Below, piece by piece: positions 21,353 to 33,503 of a stretch of 64,000 bases of DNA. Source of the DNA: Paraphaeosphaeria minitans (taxonomy: Eukaryota > Ascomycota > Dothideomycetes > Pleosporales > Didymosphaeriaceae). The DNA lies in contig WJXW01000010.1 in NCBI GenBank assembly GCA_015832175.1, positions 1,674,001 to 1,738,000 on the forward strand. The letters are read 5' to 3'. How positions within the stretch are numbered: the stretch's first letter is position 1; every line of letters starts with the position of its first letter. The translations under genes were made by a program, and so were the position numbers. Under the pieces are notes generated by a model that was not told where the DNA came from, did not search any database, and saw only the letters and a list, made by a program, of their open reading frames with translations.

Positions 21353-21742
21353 GTCAGTCTCGACTTGTTATCCTTCAGTGTTGAGCTTTTGCCAGTACTT
21401 TCCTTGTTGCAGTATATACTGTATGAACGAGCAGGAGAGAAACTTGGCGGCGGCAACACCATAGATAAAGAAACATTTGATGCTCTGTAAATGCACGATG
21501 CAATCGCGCGATGAGCTAGCCGCATCAATGCTCCTCTCTTAACGGGTTGCACAATGTTGCCATGGAGTGAAAAAGTCTATCCATTGATACAGAGAGAAAA
21601 AGCGGGGCATATATAATCACAACATATATGGAAGATGTAAATCGACAGATAAAACTTTTCAATAGGCCTTCGACAGATGAACCTTTTCAATAGTCCTAGG
21701 GTTGTTTCTTACTCTAAGTACACTATGCCATAATGGATGACA

Positions 21743-22153
21743 CTAGCTTCGGTAGTTGACAGTAACGTGGCAAGACTCGCAGTTTCCAGTTCCATAGCTA
21801 CCCTCCGACAGATGGACAATACCCCCGCAATCCGTCAAAATGGAAGTTGCCGTGTCCACAATGGTTTGGCCTGACACTGGCTGAGCCCCAGCCCCGTTTG
21901 TGGCGTAGATGATGTAGCAGTGTCCCGAAGAGAACTGGGTTTGATCCGAATATTGTGCTCCACGATCAACACGGTTCAGGCCGTTATAGCAATCCTTGAG
22001 GGACTCGTTGAGGCCGACCAGTGACCCTTTGCAGCTATGATTCTTGTTAGCAATGTAGTATTTTGCAGCCTTCTTAACGTACTTGTTTGAGTACGCATCT
22101 GCAGAATGCAACAAAGCCGCACCGACGACAGCTGCAATGGTTTGGGTACGCAT
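21743..22153 (-). CDS. Small secreted cysteine-rich protein (effector candidate)
   Basis: 136 aa, one exon. A signal peptide is evident (MRTQTIAAVVGAALLHSADA, likely cut after residue 20). The mature part has six cysteines (41, 55, 79, 109, 125, 128), which could form three disulfides, and ends ESCHVTVNYRS. Cysteine placement, a GHCYIIYAT strand, a helix-like GQTIVDTATSILTDC and a final VTVNY strand recall Hce2 or KP4-like secreted fungal proteins; I cannot confirm either. A TATA box lies about 90 bp upstream. The gene sits within 0.7 kb of a RIPed AT block, the usual position of fast-evolving secreted proteins in such genomes. Probably acts outside the cell. No sign of RIP damage inside. Confidence 0.75.
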   Translation of the reverse strand: MRTQTIAAVVGAALLHSADAYSNKYVKKAAKYYIANKNHSCKGSLVGLNESLKDCYNGLNRVDRGAQYSDQTQFSSGHCYIIYATNGAGAQPVSGQTIVDTATSILTDCGGIVHLSEGSYGTGNCESCHVTVNYRS

Positions 22154-22242
22154 GGCTTGAGTAAAAAAGAATTGCTAAAGCTGTAAAGAGGTTACTGGAG
22201 TCTTCTTGAGGATGTGGAGTGTAAAGAGGGCTAGGAGGGCAG

Positions 22243-22250
22243 TTTATATA
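22243..22250 (-). promoter_or_regulatory. TATA box of the small secreted protein gene
   Basis: The reverse complement reads TATATAAACT, about 90 bp upstream of the ATG at 22153, a plausible core promoter position. Confidence 0.55.
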
Positions 22251-22253
22251 GAC

Positions 22254-22830
22254 TTCAGCTATCTCTTAAGGTCGACTTCGGTTCTCTGCCCCTCGCGTCT
22301 ATCATCTCTACAACTGGAAGTCCATTTCGAAGGATTGCAGCTATTCGGAGAAGTGGCTAAGTGCACGCCTCAAAGAATTCTATGCCTTTAGGGTATCAGG
22401 TTGATTCGCCATATGTAGTTAGCCTATCTTGAATAAAGACATCCGTCTTAACCGGGATGTACGTGTCAATCTGATGAATAGGGAGAAACCCAACAGCTCC
22501 TGCAAGGGAATGACGTATTAGGGGAGATGGGCCGGCGTCAGCAATGGCATCATCGTAGGGATTATGTTTACTCTACTGCTCTTAGATCGCATCCATCGTG
22601 GCGATAGAAACTCGGTGCTCTTCCCGGGCCCTATACGATTTCCGATGGCTGTCCCTGATTTGGAAACGCACGACCCTTGCTGTGGAGCGCCCCACCCTAC
22701 GGTACTACTGCAGCACAGCTTACCGAATCTTGGCATATCGTGCCCCACGTCGCTTCGTGCCTCACCCACCCATGATCAACACCAACTTCAAGCCCTTGCA
22801 TCTCCACCAATATGGACCTAATTGAGGCTG
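22254..22830. other. Gene-poor edge of the GC island
   Basis: Mixed composition. The stretch 22520-22825 is GC-balanced and open in several frames on both strands, but no motif is recognised. It contains a 47-bp sequence that recurs inverted at 34303-34349. Confidence 0.3.
22721..22767 (+). repeat. 47-bp sequence with an exact inverted copy at 34303-34349
   Basis: TACCGAATCTTGGCATATCG... to ...GCCTCACCC is an exact 47-nt match to the reverse complement of 34303-34349. The copies lie just outside the two ends of the 22.8-34.25 kb RIPed block. Confidence 0.9.
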
Positions 22831-23090
22831 CGATTACAGCGATTAAATCGCGCAATTCAGGAGAATTATTTTTATATAATAAAGTTATTAAATAGTTTAA
22901 TCTTATAGCTTTTACACTTTAGTAAAGACATTAAGGGCTTATAGGGCTATAAATAGAGAGATATATAAAACGCTACTACTTTAACTATTAAGAGGAGTTA
23001 GAGCTTTTATAGTATATTAAAATATCTACTAAAGCTTAACTTCTATAATTACCTATAAAGAGGTCGTTATGTTATAGGTTAATTAATTTG
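22831..23090. other. RIPed DNA, nothing recognised
   Basis: AT-rich, stops in all frames, no repeat partner noticed in the window. Confidence 0.4.
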
Positions 23091-23502
23091 TATTAAGATC
23101 TAAAGTGCGCGATCGCTTAGACCACATATATAATTATTTTATAAAGTAGCGCGTGCGCTGTAGTTAGTGTTACGTAACCTAATTAGTGTAATTAGTGGCC
23201 TTGGCACACTAAGGAGACTAAGTAGACTATATTACTAATTACTAAGCACAGTCTAATTACTTTAATTAGTATAATTAGTTAAACTAATCACCTTAGTATA
23301 TAGGAACGTAAGTAAAGACTTTTTATACTTAAGTTTAATCTATTTATTACTCTATTATTTAGATTACACTTAGGCTATAATATTAACTTATTATACTTTA
23401 TAAGATACTATTATATTAATAAGACTTCTTAATCTTTATAAGTACTTCTACCTAAGAACTAACTTTAACCTTTTAAGACTAGTTACCTTTTTAGATTTAA
23501 TA
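23091..23502 (+). repeat. Solitary gypsy-type LTR (U3 variant C)
   Basis: 412 bp, from TATTAAGATCTAAAGTG (RIPed TG end) to GATTTAATA. Its U3 half matches 39494-39904; its 3' half matches all gypsy LTRs of the window (CTATTATATTAATAAGACTTCT...TTTAGATTTAATA). TCTTAAACACCC follows, as at the 5' border of the full element at 24759. Confidence 0.75.
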
Positions 23503-23524
23503 TCTTAAACACCCTTAATAAAAT

Positions 23525-23995
23525 ATAATGCTAATCCACGTAAAGTTTATTAGATAGGCTTATAATAAAATACTCACTTTAATGTTACTTTAATATATAA
23601 TATTATCCTTAATTTTTAGTTATTGTGTTACTTAACATTAAAAAGACAATTTACAGAATTAGAATACTATATTTAAGTAGATAGTATTTGCCTATTTAAG
23701 AAAGAGTACAAAAGCACTAACTACTAACTTTATAACCTATTAGACTTTATAGCCTATTAGAGTAAAGAAAACTGTAATCTATTTACTATAACTTATATAG
23801 AAAGTATTAGGCCTATATTAGGCTAATAAGCTAGTAGAGGAACTATGCTTAAAGAAGGCATAGTTACTATCTATTATTTTAGCTATTAGGTAAATATGTA
23901 TAGTATCCTTAGCCTAAATAGTAACGCGTTTAGCGTAAATATATATAAGATTAACGCCTAATAAAATATTAGAAAAACTCTTAGAAGTTTAGGGC
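23525..23995 (+). repeat. Repeat shared with 42455-42930
   Basis: About 470 bp of RIPed sequence (AATATAATGCTAATCCACGTAAAG...) aligns with 42455-42930 with C-to-T/G-to-A differences. It ends at GTTTAGGGC directly before a TGTTAG LTR-like start at 23996, so it may be the 3' end of an unclassified LTR element. Confidence 0.6.
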
Positions 23996-24154
23996 TGTTA
24001 GATCTATAAGTAAGTAAGCGGAATTGTTCTACTAATTAGCTTAATTATTAGTTATTATAAAATCCCTAGTAGTAATTGTAAGGAATAGGTAACCTTTAAA
24101 GGTTCCTAGAGTTACCTTTTCTATATTCTAGAACTTTCTATAATAACGTGATGA

Positions 24155-24238
24155 TGACGTCATAGCCCTATGAATACTAGGTAACGTTATAGGTGACGTC
24201 ATAAGGTGACGTCATAGGTAACGTTATAGGTAACGTTA
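24155..24238 (+). promoter_or_regulatory. CRE-type palindrome array, half RIP-converted
   Basis: TGACGTCA occurs at 24155-24162, 24194-24201 and 24207-24214. TAACGTTA occurs at 24182-24189, 24219-24226 and 24231-24238. The last five are spaced 12-13 bp apart. TGACGTCA is the ATF/CREB bZIP site. TAACGTTA is exactly what CpA-to-TpA change on both strands makes of it. Confidence 0.8.
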
Positions 24239-24288
24239 TAGATAGTAGAGAATTACTAAGTGGAATACTCTAGAATCTCTACTGTATG

Positions 24289-24297
24289 TATATAAGG
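24289..24297 (+). promoter_or_regulatory. TATA box downstream of the CRE array
   Basis: TATATAAGG lies 51 bp after the last palindrome, the arrangement of an LTR or gene promoter. Confidence 0.5.
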
Positions 24298-24348
24298 AGA
24301 GTTACCTTCTACGTGTACTCTCTATCCTAGATAGCAATTCTAAGCCTA

Positions 24349-24759
24349 TGTTAAGATCCGAAGGCTAGGCCTCCTAGGATCTTTATATATATCTACATTC
24401 GTTGTTTAAGTGGCACAGCACAAAAGGTCACGTGACCTAATTAGTGTGATTAGAGCGCCAAGACAACTAATTAGACTAAGCACTTAATATACTAAGCAAC
24501 TAATTAGTGCTTAATTAGTTTAATTAGAGCGATTAGTTCACTAATCGCTTAAAGTATATAGGAATGCGAGGATAGGCTCTCTATACTTATATTTAATCTG
24601 TTTATTAATCTATTATTTAGATTCTAGTAGACTAAATTATTAACTTATTACACTTCGTAAGATACTATTATATTAATAAGACCTTCTACTTTTTATAAGT
24701 ACTCCTGCCTAAGAACTAACTTTAACCCTTTAGGACTAGCTACTCTTTTAGATTTAACA
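24349..24759 (+). repeat. Gypsy 5' LTR (U3 variant B)
   Basis: TGTTAAGATCCGAAGG...GATTTAACA. It contains the 12-bp perfect palindrome GGTCACGTGACC (24426-24437) and ATTAGT-rich repeats. The U3 is unlike the LTRs at 2519/13902/15485, while the 3' half is shared. Confidence 0.9.
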
Positions 24760-27700
24760 TCTTAAACACCTTTAATATAAGTACTTTATAAACTCCTACC
24801 TCTTTTATAGCTTTAGGTGCCGCTAAGATTACTCCTATAAAGGATAGTAGTAAGGCATATAAACTTAATCTCTACTTTAGCGAATAATCTTAAACTAATG
24901 TCTAGATTCTTTAGTTAGACCTCTACTTCTTTAACTTAAATAAACCCCTTAAAGATAAAAAAAAAGTTATCTTTACAGTAATATACATATAAGGAGATAT
25001 AGGATTATAGATCTATCCCTACCTTAAAAAGTACCTAGGAATAGACTATAATAATAATAATAATAATTATATAAATAAGTACACTAATGTAGTTAACATT
25101 ATTAAGAATTATAATAACTTTAAAAAATACCTTAAACAACTCTTTAAGATTGCTAATAAGGACTCTATTATAAAAGTAAAAATTTAGACTATAACTTAGA
25201 AACAATTAGTAGCTAAGTATATAGCTAAGTTTTACAGATACGCTGTGCAACTTAACTAGGATAATAAATCTCTTTAGGATATATATAAATTAGGACTTAA
25301 ATAGAAACTACGTAAAGAACTCTTACATAGTAGTGCACAAATTGCTAACCTTAAAGAACTATATAAAGAAACTATTAGGATTAATAGAGAGTAGTTTTTA
25401 CTATAACAGGAGCTTTACTAAAACCCTAGAGTAATAAGCTTTAGACAACTAGTAAAAGTAATTTATAAGAACTCTATTAGAATTGTCTAAAAGTAATAGC
25501 TAAGGAACTACTAGAGATATAAACTAATAGAAGACGTCTAGTTTAACTACTTAGGTAAAGGAAAAGAAGAAAGGATAGGCCCTAAGTAGCCTAATAAACG
25601 TGTTTTAGATAGAAGTTAATAACTAATAACTAAAACCTATAAATACTTTACATGTGGTAAACTAGGCTATATAGCTAGGAACTATAAATTAAAGAACAAA
25701 GTCTATTAAACTAAGTTAAATATACTAACTATTAAGGACTAAGAACTTAATAAGGAATAGGAAGTTATTATAACACTATTTAGTTACTAACGCGTCACGC
25801 TAAAGTAAAGTAAGTAATTAGATTTACTTAACTTATAACTATATAAAGATCTAAAAGACAACTCTAACGTATACTATAACATAGAAGACGTAGAAGAGAT
25901 ACTAAAGTCTTCTACTCCTTACCTATAAAGTAGGTGGGAAGAAGACAACCCTATATTACTTAAGTATAAACTAAATGTTTAGGACTATATAGAACCTTAC
26001 TAGGCACTAAAAGGAATATAACTTTATAAAAATAAAAAGTTAGACTATGTACTAAAGTACTACTTAGACTACTAAAATCCTATACACTAATTCTATATGT
26101 AGATGTATTATAAAGAACTAATATATACATAACACAAGATAGAGAAAGAGGAGAATAAGAAATAACCTAGAAAGAAACTGCGCTATAGATAGATATAGAT
26201 AGACTACTCTATTACGGCTTATAACAAATACCTTTAGAATAAATAATAAGTAAAATACTTTCCTTACTTTACGCTAAAAGGTAATAAATACTATAATATG
26301 CTTATTAATAGAGACTATATGTAACTGTACTAGTATACGTGTCTAAACTAAGACTACAAATACTACTATATAGCTAAATATTTAGACAGCTTTGCAAACT
26401 ACCCTATATAAGAAGTAATAATAGAGCTACTAATTTAACTAGTATATAGGAATAGTAAAAACTATAGGAGGAAAAACAGAAGAACATCTTTATAGAAAGA
26501 AAAAGAAGATAATTTACATAAACTATATACTTAAGAATAATAATAGAAGCGGATGCTTAGAAACGTATACTAGGCACTAGAACTTAACTATAACTTACAC
26601 AAATAGATATCTTTTTTAAGCCTAAACTTAGACAAGAAAACGCCTTTATTAAATTAAATACTATAGTAAGCACAGTATTAGTTAAGCTACTAGTATAGCT
26701 TAAAAGAATATAGGCTTAAGCTCTTATAGACTTAGGAGTAGGAAAGAACTTTATATCTTATTAGATAGTAAAATAAGCAGGACTTATAATATTAGAGAAA
26801 GAAGTACCCTATATTATCTATATTACAAATAGATCTCTAATGCCTAAGACACCTTAAATATACTAGGAGGTTACTACTATAATAATAGTCTAAGGATATA
26901 AAGAGGAACTTATCTTAGATATCTTACTAGAATCTAAGTATAAGTTAGTCTTAGAATTACCTTAGTTAATAATACACAACCTACAGATTAACTAGGGTAT
27001 AAAGAAAATATTATTTAAACGCTGTAATTATATATTATAAGTAAAGCCTACGCATTAACTGAAAATAATAATAGATAAGGGAGTTATTAATAATATAATA
27101 CTGCGATAGATAGTTAAAAAACAGAAGTACACTTTAATAGACGCTAGTAGAAACTACTAGGTTAAGAAGCGTAAGAAGGAGGACAATAGTACACCCCTTA
27201 CCTTACTAAGAGAGTATAGGAAATAGACATATATATTTACGGAAAAGGAAAGAAAAGTAAACCTACTAGAATATTAACCCTAGGATCTTATAATAGACCT
27301 AGAAGAAGGGAAGACGCCACCCTTTAAACTACTATATAGTAAGATAGGAGAAGAACTCCTTAAAGAACGTAATTTTATTAAGATAAACCTTAAGAAAGGA
27401 TATATATAACTATTAAAGTTACTAGTAGTAAGCCCTTTTATGTTTATTAAGAAAAAAGATAGATTAGATAGACTATATGTTAACTACTAATAACTTAACA
27501 ACATAATAATAAAGAACTAATATCTACTACTAAATATTACAGAGTTACGAGATTAACTATCTTAAGCTAAGATATTTATAATAATAAATCTAAGAGATAG
27601 TTACTACCTTATATAAATTAAAAAAGGTAAAAAATAGAAAATAGCGTTTTAATCACGCTATAGACTATTTAAGTATAATATTATGCTATTTAGACTTATG

Positions 27701-30029
27701 AATGCGCTAGTAGCTTTTATAGCACTTACTAACAACGTACTTTATAAATATCTAGATATATCTATTATCGCGTATATAGATAATATCTTTGTCTTTTCTA
27801 AAAACGAATTAGACTACACTAAGTATGTATAGATAGTACTAAAAGCACTAAATAAAGCATGCCTTTGTATTAAACTTAAGAAATATAAGTTTAACGTTAA
27901 ATAACTTAAATTCCTAGGACACATTATTACTACAGAAGGAATTGAGATAGCACTAAGTAAAGTTAAATATATTAAGAACTAGCTAATACTAAAGATAGCT
28001 AAGAACATCTAAGAATTCCTAGGATTTTATGGATTTAATTAACAATTTATCTAAGATTATATAAAGGTCACAATACTCTTAATAAATTTTATAAAGAAGG
28101 ACGTACCCTTTAAATAAATAGATAAGTATAGAATGTTATTTTAACTCCTTAAGACAGTATGTATTATAGAACCTATCTTTATTTATTTTAGAAGCGATAA
28201 ACTACTACGCTTTAAAACAGACGCTAGCGATTTTACGCTAGGCGCCTACGCTAAATAAGAATATAATAGTAAATAGCACCTAATTACCTATTACTTATGC
28301 AAATTTAATAACGCTAAAACATAATACAACGTATATAATAAAGAACTCTATACTATTATTAAAGCCTTAAAGCACTAGAGGATTTACGCACTTAGTTACT
28401 TAACACTAGAAATCTATATAGATTATAAGAACCTTCTAAGGTTCACAATAACAAAAGAACTTACACTATAATAATAAAGATAGTTGTAAACTACTAGATA
28501 GTATAAGTTTAAAATTATCTATGTAGCTAGAAAAGAAAATAGCAGAGTAGACGCTCTTAGCTAATAAAGTAATTTAGTAGGAGAAAAGGTAAAAACTTTC
28601 TTTGCAATCTTTTGTAAAGCTAAAGATAGATTTTTAGAGCTAATAGTAGAACTAAATTAACTTTTAGTAATTAACTAAGAAGTTCTAGAATATCTATAAA
28701 CTAAGATTATCTAATAATACCATAATGACCCTATATATAGACACCTAGGTATCACAAAAACAATAGAACTTATCTAAAGGAATTACACCTTTAAAGGAAT
28801 TAAGGAAGCTGTAATAACTTATATCTATAAATGTGTAGAATACTAAAGAAACAAATACAGCATATATCTTAAATATAGAGAGATGTAAGTAATTAGAATA
28901 CTAACAGCACTATAGGAAGACATTACTATGAATTTTATTATAGGAATTCTAAACTCTAAGGATCTAATAACAGGAATTAAATATAATAGTATACTAGTAA
29001 TAGTCTGCCAACTAACTAAGTATGTTAAGCTTATTCTATACCTTAAAAGAATAACAGTAAAGAAACTTGCTTTTTTTATCTTAGACTAACTAATTAGACA
29101 CTACAGAATTCTAAAAACAATTATTAGTAACAGAGATAAGCTCTTTACGTTAAATTATTAAATAATGCTTATAGCACTACTTAGAATGAAACAAAAGCTA
29201 TTAATAGCTTACTATCTATAAATAGACAGACAAATAGAACGTATAAACCAAACTATAAAAACGTACCTACGTATCTACTGTAACAGTTAGAAGAATAACT
29301 AGGTTTTATTACTACCTATAGCATAGTTAGCCTATAATAACAAAGTATTAGCAGTATTAGGACATACACTGTTCTATGTAAACTATAGAAGACACCTATA
29401 TCTCTTTAACTAATAATTTCCTACGACAATTAAAGCAAAAGAAGCTATAGATATAGTAGAAAATATAAAGAAAATATACTAATAACTCTAAGAAAATCTT
29501 AAGAAAGCTTAGCAGTAATTAATTTTATACTAAAATTAAAAATAAAAAATAGCACCTTAGCTGAAAAAGGGGGATAAAGCATATCTACTTACGAAGAACT
29601 TTTAAACTTAGAAAAAAAAACACAAGAAACTAGATTATATTAAGGTTAGACTATTTTACATTTCTAAGCAAATATTACTAGTGAACTATAAGTTAGAACT
29701 ACCGCTAGATATAAAGATATACCTAGTATTCTACGTATTACTACTAGAACTAGTAGACCCTAATACACTAGTTAGAACCGCCTTCTACTACAGAACTAAG
29801 GAAGAAAATAAATTTAAGGTTAAAAGAATTTTAGAATATAATTAGCATAGCAACGTGTATCTTATTAAGTAGAAAGGTTACCTACACAGCAAAAACACTT
29901 AGGAACTAGAGAACTACTTAAAAAACTATTAATAAAAGATTAGAGAATTCTACTAACAACTTATATAGTATAATAACATTTATACCTAAGATAGTAAAGG
30001 CACTAGATTATTCTAGAATTCTAATAAGA

Positions 30030-30580
30030 AATCCTTAAAAGCGCTCTATATTATAGGGGATAAGAAAGGACCTAAAGGAGTCTTATTAACTACTAGATTA
30101 ACAGCTTTATAAGATTTAGCCTCTTTAATATTCTTCTCCTTAACTACTATTATATCTTTAGCACGCTTATCTAGTAAGTCTATTTACTAATATAACTAAT
30201 CTTCGCGTATATATATAACCTATAACTTCTCTAACACCTCTTTATAGGCTTTAAACGCAGCCTCCTGTGTTTCTTTTAACTCTTTTATCTATACACGCAA
30301 TTTCTCTTTCTCTACTAATAAACGCTTAAACTTAGACTCTAAAACGCGTATATTATAACGTTAATCTTAATAAATATATTCCCTATATCTTCTAGACTAA
30401 ACGTGAACCTTATAAACATAGTTATATTTTATATACGTTAAGCATTTCTTAACTATAACTTTACTAAAGGAGTTAATAAAATTAGTTAGGTAATAGTAAT
30501 AGGTAGTACTAGACTTAGAAGGTTGTTAGGGTATAATATAAATAAGCTAACGCTATTTATAACGTAGGGCAAGCTCTAGT
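30030..30580 (-). pseudogene. Antisense ORF of the gypsy element: Zn2Cys6-like cluster plus coiled coil (RIPed copy 2)
   Basis: Opposite strand to pol, between chromodomain and 3' LTR. Reading downward from about 30580, one frame carries KKC followed by Tyr at each expected Cys position. The restored spacing is C-x2-C-x6-C-x8-C-x2-C-x6-C, identical to the antisense ORF at 2967-3425. A strongly heptad-like segment follows: LESKFKRLLVEKEKLRV, KELKETQEAAFKAYKEV, and YIRED, stop, LY, then IDLLDKRAKDIIVVKEKN. Stops are TAG/TAA at Gln-like sites. The YIRED/IIVVKE part aligns with YIKED/VIIVE of copy 1. Confidence 0.6.
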
Positions 30581-30643
30581 TATAACTAGGCATAAGACAC
30601 AGTTATATAATTTAAGGATAAATCCTAGCAAGGAGGGAGATAA

Positions 30644-31054
30644 TGTTAAGATCTAAAGGCTAGGCCTCCTAGGATCTTTATATATATCTATATTTATTAT
30701 TTAAGTGGTATAGCACAAAAGGTCACGTAACCTAATTAGTGTGATTAGAGCGCTAAGACAACTAATTAGACTAAGCACTTAATATACTAAGTAACTAATT
30801 AGTGCTTAATTAGTTTAATTAGAGCGATTAGTCCACTAATCGCTTAAAGGATATAGGAACGTAAGGATAGGCTCTCTATACTTGTGTTTAATCTATTTAT
30901 TAATCTATTGTTTAGATTCTAGTAGACTAAATTGTTAACTTATTACACTTCGTAAGATACTATTATATTAATAAGACCTTCCACCTTCTGTAAGTACTCC
31001 TGCCCAAGAACTAACCTTAACCCTTTAGGACTAGCTACCCTCTTGGATTTAACA
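30644..31054 (+). repeat. Gypsy 3' LTR (U3 variant B)
   Basis: 411 bp; pairs with 24349-24759 with RIP-type differences (for example GATCCG against GATCTA). Followed by GCCTA. Confidence 0.9.
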
Positions 31055-31059
31055 GCCTA

Positions 31060-31137
31060 TACCTAAGGTTTTATTACTCTATTTAACTACGTTCGATCTA
31101 CCCTCTATTACTCTAGTCTCTACTATTCTAGGTAACA
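31060..31137 (+). repeat. Right part of the LTR split by the gypsy insertion
   Basis: TACCTAAGG...TAGGTAACA continues the sequence interrupted at 24348. The GCCTA duplication marks the split. Confidence 0.45.
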
Positions 31138-31204
31138 GGTACTAGGGGAGAGAAGGTACTAGAAGGTCTAGAAGGTTACCCTTTATCCTCTAGCCTATAC
31201 CTTC

Positions 31205-33503
31205 TCTTTACAGTTTTCTTATCTAAGTTTAGGCCTAAAAAAGACATCTATTTATATAGATTATAATGAAGTTTAGGTGCGTAGTATACGTTTCTAAGTA
31301 TCTGCTTCTATTGTTATTCTCTAAGTACGTGGCTTATATAGATTGTCTTTTTCTTCCTGTAAAGATATTCTTTTATTTTTCCTCGTACAGTCTTTACTAT
31401 TCCTATATACTAGTTCAATTAGTAGTTCTATTATTACTTCTTACGTAGGGCAGTTTGTAAAGCTGTCTAAATATTTAGCTATATAGTAGTATTTGCAGTC
31501 TTAGTTTAGATATATGTACTAGTATAGTTATATATAGTCTCTATTAATAAGTATATTACAGCATTCGTTGCCCTTTAGCGTAAGGTAAGGAAAGTATTTT
31601 ACTTATTATTTAACCTAGAGGTGTTTATTATAAGCTGCGATAGAGTAGTCTATCTATATCTATTTATAGCGTAGTTTCCTTCTAGGTTATTTCTTATTCT
31701 CCTCTTTCTCTACCTTATATTATATATATATTAGTTCTTCGCAATGCGTCTTTATATAGAATTAGTGTATAGGATTTTAGTAGTCTAGGTAGTACTTTAG
31801 TACGTAGTCTAACTTCTTATTTTTATAGGGTTATATTCCTTTTGGTGCCTAGTAGGGTTCTATATAGTCCTAAACATTTAGTTTATACTTAGGTGATATA
31901 GGGTTGTCTTCTTTCTATATACTTTATAGGTAAGAAGTAGGAGATTTTAGTATCCCTTCTATATTTTCTACGTTATAATATACATTAGAGTTGTCTTCTA
32001 GATCTTCGTTTAATTATAAGTTAGGTAAATCTAATTACTTACTTTATTCTAGTGTAACGCGTTAGTAACTAAATAGTGTTATAATAACTTCCTATTCCTT
32101 ATTAGGTTTTTAGTTCTTAATAGTTAGTATATTTAACTTAGTTTAATAGACTTTGTTCTTTAATCTATAGTTTCTAGCTATATGGCCTAGTTTGCTATAT
32201 ATAAAGTATTTATAGGTTTTAGTTATTAGTTATTAACTTCTATTAGAGACGCGTTTATTAGGCTACTTAGGGCCTATCCTTTCTCTTTTTCCTTTACCTA
32301 TATAATTAAACTAGATATCTTCTATTAGTTTATATTTCTAGTAGTTCCTTAGTTATTACTTTTAGATAATTCTAACAGGGTTCTTATAAACTACTTTTAC
32401 TAGTTATCTAAAGCTTATCGCCCTAGGATTTTAGTAGAGCTCCTATTATAGTTAAAACTATTCTTTATAAATTCTAATAGTTTTTTTGTATAGTTCTTTA
32501 AAGTTAGTAATTTACGCACTACTATATAGGAGTTCCTTATATAGTTTCTATTTAAGTCCTTATTTATATATGTTTTAAAGAGATTTATTATCCTAGTTAA
32601 GTTATATAGCGTATCTGCAAAACTTAGCTATATACTTAGCTACTAATTATTTCTAAGTTATAGTCTAAATTTTTACTTTTGCAATAGAGTTCTTATTAGT
32701 AATTCTAAAGAGTTGTTTAAGGTATTTCTTAGAGCTATTATAATTCTTAATAATATTAACTATATTAGCGTGCTTATTTACGTAATTATTATTATTATTA
32801 TTGTAGTTTATTCCTAGGTATTTTTTAAGGTAGGAATAAATCTATAATCCTACATCTCCTCACATATATATTGTTATAAAGATAACCTTTTTCTTATCTT
32901 TAAGAGATTTGTCCAAGTTAAAGAAGTAGAGGTCTAACTAGAGAATCTAGATATTAGCTTAAAATTATTTGCTAAAGTTAAGATTAGATTTATACGCCTT
33001 ACTACTATTCTTTATAAGAGTAATCTTAGCGGCACCTAAAGCTATAGAAGAGGTAGAAGTTTATAAAGTACTTATATTAAGGGTGTTTAAGATGTTAAAT
33101 CTAAAAGGGTAGCTAGTTCTAAAGGGTTAAAGTTAGTTCTCTAGTAGAAGTACTTATAGAAGGTAGAAGGTCTTATTAATACGTTAGTATCTTAACTAAG
33201 TATAATAAGTTAATAATTTAGTCTGCTAGAATCTAAACAATAGATTAATAAATAGATTAAACATAAGTATAGAGGTCTATCCTTACGTTCCTATATACTA
33301 AGACTGCCCTACTACTTAGTACCCCTAAGTAACTAAGCACATTACGTAACCTACTTAGCTACTAAAGACTCCTAAGCGGCTAAGCGTATTATATTATCTA
33401 ATCTAAGCCTCTTACCGTTTCTTTATTACGTCTGTAACCCTGTTATCGCTTTATTATACCTTTATAAGCGCCTAACTCCCACATTGCTATCTGGTTCGTA
33501 ATA
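31205..33503 (-). mobile_element. Truncated RIPed gypsy fragment (gag region plus 5' LTR)
   Basis: Minus-strand sequence parallel to 6820-8060 plus 13276-13901 of the composite element, ending in a 411-bp LTR at 33093-33503 (variant A, TGTTAAATCTAAAAGG). RT, integrase and the other LTR are missing. A roughly 45-bp segment (CTAGAAGGTTACCCTTT...TAGCC) lies on both sides (about 31170-31213 and 33515-33560) as a direct repeat. Confidence 0.75.

Larger units (their letters stand above)
23996..24348 (+). repeat. Probable LTR (left part), split by the gypsy insertion
   Basis: Begins TGTTAGATCTATAAG. Its continuation, ending TAGGTAACA, lies at 31060-31137 beyond the gypsy element, giving an LTR of about 430 bp with TGTTA/TAACA ends. 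Its first about 70 bp recur inverted at about 41875-41944. It contains the CRE-like array and a TATA box. The LTR identity is inferred. Confidence 0.5.
24349..31054 (+). mobile_element. Full-length RIPed Ty3/gypsy chromovirus
   Basis: 6,706 bp, LTRs 24349-24759 and 30644-31054 (411 bp each), target duplication GCCTA at 24344-24348 and 31055-31059. On the plus strand, with stops at Gln/Trp codons, can be read: a gag zinc knuckle near 25635-25690 (FTCGKLG-[H>Y]-IARN-[C>Y]), protease/RT, the RT palm near 27680-27810 (YIDN in place of YIDD, an Asp-to-Asn RIP change), RNase H near 28215 (TDASDFTLGAYAK), integrase, and a chromodomain near 29815-29935 (VYLIK*KGY, Trp-to-stop). The PPT AAGGAGGGAGATAA precedes the 3' LTR. 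Not functional. An antisense ORF lies between the chromodomain and the 3' LTR. Confidence 0.92.

Noticed and set aside
22518..22825. Overlapping open frames on both strands in the GC-balanced edge
   Set aside because: None shows a motif, start context or splice sites; a fragment of duplicated sequence (47-bp inverted repeat) explains the composition better.
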